This document shows, one piece after another, positions 61,352 through 64,000 of a stretch of 64,000 nucleotides of DNA. Numbering within the stretch: position 1 is the first letter of the stretch; every line of letters starts with the position of its first letter. A program made the position numbers and the translations under genes. Source of the DNA: Lautropia sp. (GTDB lineage Bacteria > Pseudomonadota > Gammaproteobacteria > Burkholderiales > Burkholderiaceae_E); the NCBI GenBank assembly GCA_030530775.1, contig JAUMUG010000008.1:117392-181391 (forward strand), in the 5' to 3' direction. The notes under the pieces are model-generated. The model saw only the letters and a program-made list of their open reading frames with translations. It did not search any database and was not told the origin of the DNA.

Positions 61352-62160
61352 AATGACAACGCCTTGTCCCGAATCGGCAATGCCCAAGTGGCATCGTAGC
61401 GGACCGAAGCAAGATAAAGGCCGCCGGCCGCAAAAGTGGGAGCAGCGGCACTGCGGCTACGAGCCGCCAGCACCTCGACCATCCAGCCGATCGGACGGCG
61501 CCCCTCACCCACATAGACCAGCGAACCCACCAGATTGCGCACCATGTGATGCAAAAAAGCGTTCGCCGTCAGCTGCATCAAAATGAAGGCGCCCTGCCGC
61601 TCCACCCGCCAACCGTGCAGGGTACGCACCGGCGAAGCCGCCTGACACTCGGCCGCCCGGAAACTGCTGAAATCATGGGTACCGAGCACGCTGGCAGCGG
61701 CCTGCTGCATCGCCACGACATCGAGCGGCCGATGAGTCCAGCCGGCACGGCCCCGCCACAACGGCGAGGCCACCGACCGATCGATCAGCAGATACCAGTA
61801 GGTGCGGGTACGGGCGCTGAAGCGCACATCGAAATCGGCATCGTCCGGCATCGGCACAGCCCAGTGCACCGCCACGGTATCGGGCAGATGCGCATTCGCC
61901 CCACGCACCCAGGCCGTCGGCGGCCGCTCGACATCGACGCGAAACTCGATCACCTGCTCCAGGGCATGCACCCCGGCATCGGTACGACCGGCACAGCGGA
62001 TGCCGACAGCATGCCCAGCCACGGCCGATAGCGCCTGCTCCACCGTGGTCTGCACCGAAGGCTTCAGTCCCGGTGCACTCGGCTGGGTCTGCCAGCCGCA
62101 ATAATCCCGGCCATCATAAGAAAGTCCGCATACCCAACGGTAGCATGGCACCTCTGGCAT
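61336..62160 (-). CDS. truA: tRNA pseudouridine(38-40) synthase TruA
   Basis: This 274-residue enzyme modifies uridines 38-40 in the anticodon arm. The catalytic Asp is in AGRTDAGVHALEQ; DGRDYCGWQTQP and ANAFLHHMVRNLVGSLVYVG are further family blocks. It lies between fimV and trpF, with its 3' end overlapping trpF by 16 bp. Confidence 0.96.
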   Translation of the reverse strand: MPEVPCYRWVCGLSYDGRDYCGWQTQPSAPGLKPSVQTTVEQALSAVAGHAVGIRCAGRTDAGVHALEQVIEFRVDVERPPTAWVRGANAHLPDTVAVHWAVPMPDDADFDVRFSARTRTYWYLLIDRSVASPLWRGRAGWTHRPLDVVAMQQAAASVLGTHDFSSFRAAECQAASPVRTLHGWRVERQGAFILMQLTANAFLHHMVRNLVGSLVYVGEGRRPIGWMVEVLAARSRSAAAPTFAAGGLYLASVRYDATWALPIRDKALSLCELV

Positions 62161-62556
62161 CGATCGTGTCCTGCACCTGTCCGATCACTGATGGTACAAC
62201 GGGACACCATCGCTGCAGGGCTTCAAAGCATCATGCCGGGAAACCATGTACACCAGTGTCCTGCCGCCCGGTGTCCTGCCGCCCCCGTTTGGCACGCCGT
62301 GGAACGACGACCTCTGCCGGAACACATCACACCCGGCTCCGGCCCGTTTGCCACGCCGTGCCCCCCGTCCCCTCGGTCCCGGCCCCGGTCCCCGGCCCGC
62401 AAGCATGGAGCGGGCCCTCGTCCGTCACAGCCCCCCAATCCATACGATGGGACGAACCCCGAAAACACGACGGCCGGAGCGGGAGTCAGAAGACCTCCGA
62501 TCCGGCCGTCCGGACACCCGGGAAGCCCCGGTGCATCCATCGACAGTCGACTTGGA
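62161..62556. other. Intergenic region between fimV and truA
   Basis: This 396-bp region lies between two - strand genes. It contains a near-perfect 15-bp tandem duplication of GTGTCCTGCCGCCC(G/C) at 62256-62285 and GC-rich runs around 62350-62410. No gene is seen. Confidence 0.5.
62256..62285. repeat. 15-bp tandem duplication between fimV and truA
   Basis: GTGTCCTGCCGCCCG (62256-62270) is followed directly by GTGTCCTGCCGCCCC (62271-62285), with one mismatch at the last base. Confidence 0.8.
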
Positions 62557-64000
62557 TTACAGGTCGGCCAGCATGTCGCGCGCGCGCTGTTGCTGCACGG
62601 CATCGCCACCGGTCAGTACTTCTTCCAGCAGCTCGCGGGCACCTTCCTTGTCACCGATTTCGCTGTAGGCCGAAGCCAAGTCCAGCTTGCTGGCCATTTC
62701 CTGCCACTGGCTCGAAGCGGCGCCACTCATCGTGATCGGACCGGAGATGGTCGACGGCGACAGATCCAGACCAATCGAGTTCAGATCGACATCATCGGCC
62801 GAAGCGCCCAGATCCTTGGGCAGATCCAACGAGTCCGTGATGGTGGTGTCTGCATGCAGATCGGTCACGGTGCTCGGACTTTCGCCCAGATCCAGCGGTG
62901 CGTCCAAATCCAGCGAAGGCAGTTCGACACTGGGCATCGCGGCCAGCGGACCCGAGCGGGTCGCCGGGAAGGGCTGCTCCGATGCATCGGCCGTGCGGCT
63001 CGCCTCGGCATCCAGATCGGCCAGTGAATCATCCAGGCCCGGTTCGAAGGCCAAGCTGTCGTCCTCGGCCGCTTCCTGCACGCTTTCCTGCACAGCAGCC
63101 GCTGGCTGTTCCGCCGGCGCTTCGACGTTCTCCTGCCCGGCAGCCACGGCACCGGCCACACCGGCAGCCACACCAGCCGCGCCCATCGCAAAGTTGTCCA
63201 CGGAGGAACCGACACTAGCCCCGGACTGCGAACCGTCACTGTACAGCGCATTGTCCGGATCGAGCGCGGCACCCATCGCGGCAACCCGTGCCCACTCCTC
63301 GTTCATCCCGCCGGTCATGTCGTGCATTTCGCGCGCCATCTGGCTGAATGCCACCGTATCCTTGCGGCCCGAGAAGATTTCCAACAATTTCAGACGGATC
63401 GCCTGACGCTCGGGCTGACGCTTCAGCGCTTCGCGCAGGATTTCCTCGGCCTGTGTCTCACGACCGTAGGCGATGTAGACCTCGGCCTCGGCGATCGGGT
63501 CGACTTCGGTCGGGGTGCTTTCACTGATCGTGGTGATCTGAGTCGTGCCACCGGTCATGGTGTCGACGCTCTGGCCACCAGTCGTTCCGAACAGTGAGTT
63601 GGCCGTGAATTCATCGGCGCCGATGCTCTCACCGAAACCATCCTCGTCACGACGGCGACGACGCAACACCACATAGCCCAGACCGGCCACCACCGCGAAG
63701 ACCCCCAGCACCGGCAACAGCATCGGGCTCTGCGACAGCCCCTCGAACAGATTGACGGGCTGCTCTTCCTCGGCAGGCGTCTCGGCAGGCCGGGCAGCAG
63801 GTGCCGGCGAGCCCGCGGGCTCGGACTGCTTGTCGGAAGTGACCTTCTCGACTTCGGCACGGGCCTGCTCGGCTGCTTTCTCGGCAGCGCTCTGGCCACC
63901 CGCTTCGCCGGAGGTATCCGCCGCGGCTTTCTCTGTGGCCGCCTTGTCGGCGGCGGCCTTGTCGGCGGCGGCTTTGACCGCGGCTGCCTTCTCGGCAGCG
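62557..64000 (-). CDS. fimV: FimV family pilus-assembly/polar hub protein (5' partial)
   Basis: The frame is open to the right edge, so the N-terminus with signal peptide and LysM domain is missing. Visible are an Ala/Lys-rich periplasmic region with KAAADKAAA-type repeats (63840-64000), a transmembrane helix (MLLPVLGVFAVVAGLGYVVL) followed by RRRRR, an acidic cytoplasmic region with a TPR-like segment (EAEVYIAYGRETQAEEILREA) and the conserved FimV C-terminal TPR (KLDLASAYSEIGDKEGAREL). FimV organises type IV pili and the cell pole in gammaproteobacteria. Location upstream of truA is conserved in beta- and gammaproteobacteria. Confidence 0.93.
   Translation of the reverse strand, partial: AAEKAAAVKAAADKAAADKAATEKAAADTSGEAGGQSAAEKAAEQARAEVEKVTSDKQSEPAGSPAPAARPAETPAEEEQPVNLFEGLSQSPMLLPVLGVFAVVAGLGYVVLRRRRRDEDGFGESIGADEFTANSLFGTTGGQSVDTMTGGTTQITTISESTPTEVDPIAEAEVYIAYGRETQAEEILREALKRQPERQAIRLKLLEIFSGRKDTVAFSQMAREMHDMTGGMNEEWARVAAMGAALDPDNALYSDGSQSGASVGSSVDNFAMGAAGVAAGVAGAVAAGQENVEAPAEQPAAAVQESVQEAAEDDSLAFEPGLDDSLADLDAEASRTADASEQPFPATRSGPLAAMPSVELPSLDLDAPLDLGESPSTVTDLHADTTITDSLDLPKDLGASADDVDLNSIGLDLSPSTISGPITMSGAASSQWQEMASKLDLASAYSEIGDKEGARELLEEVLTGGDAVQQQRARDMLADL

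Noticed and set aside
62191..63027. + strand open frame across the fimV end
   Set aside because: It is antisense to the recognisable fimV C-terminal TPR and has no motif.

Overview
This is a 64 kb stretch of a GC-rich bacterial chromosome. Two gene orders point to a betaproteobacterium of the order Burkholderiales: pyrG-kdsA-DUF1330-eno-ftsB, and fimV-truA-trpF-trpB-trpA-accD-folC-SPOR-cvpA-purF. A Bug-type tripartite-tricarboxylate binding protein and a DcuA/DcuB-type carrier fit this. The genus cannot be read from the sequence; a Lautropia-like Burkholderiales is only a guess. I saw no tRNA, rRNA, IS element, prophage or CRISPR array.

Layout. (1) 1-9.1 kb, + strand: the 3' end of a polyketide/nonribosomal peptide cluster. 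It has an aminotransferase domain that is probably the C-terminus of a polyketide synthase cut by the left edge, a C-A-PCP-C-PCP NRPS, an Sfp-type phosphopantetheinyl transferase and an overlapping Bug-family binding protein. (2) 9.3-11.7 kb: the bioMNY biotin uptake system. (3) 12-21 kb: MetY, a tannase-type esterase, a C4-dicarboxylate carrier and the glpT-glpD pair. (4) 21-26.7 kb: mutS coupled to a metallophosphoesterase gene, flanked by two paralogous Ala-rich lipoprotein genes. (5) 26.9-36 kb: dapA-bamC, a small methyltransferase, a PAS-GAF-GGDEF-EAL protein, and an rnm-yciO-trpS run. (6) 36.3-37.8 kb: gamma-carbonic anhydrase overlapping hslO. (7) 37.8-42.3 kb, - strand: pyrG-kdsA-DUF1330-eno-ftsB with start/stop overlaps. 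(8) 42.9-53 kb: ETF-ubiquinone oxidoreductase, an RRM protein, LexA with its own SOS box, a YbhB-like protein, a META lipoprotein, an enoyl-CoA hydratase-family protein, beta-carbonic anhydrase, an exported RCC1-repeat protein and an exported rhodanese. (9) 53-64 kb, - strand: purF, cvpA, SPOR, folC, accD, trpA, trpB, trpF, truA and the 3' part of fimV.

Most of the window is housekeeping. The least ordinary part is the NRPS end at the left edge: an aminotransferase feeding a condensation domain across a protein boundary, and a last module with a condensation domain and carrier but no adenylation or thioesterase domain. A recurring small-scale feature is short, near-perfect tandem duplications of 13-25 bp in intergenic DNA. 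One of them doubles a TTGACA hexamer upstream of yciO.
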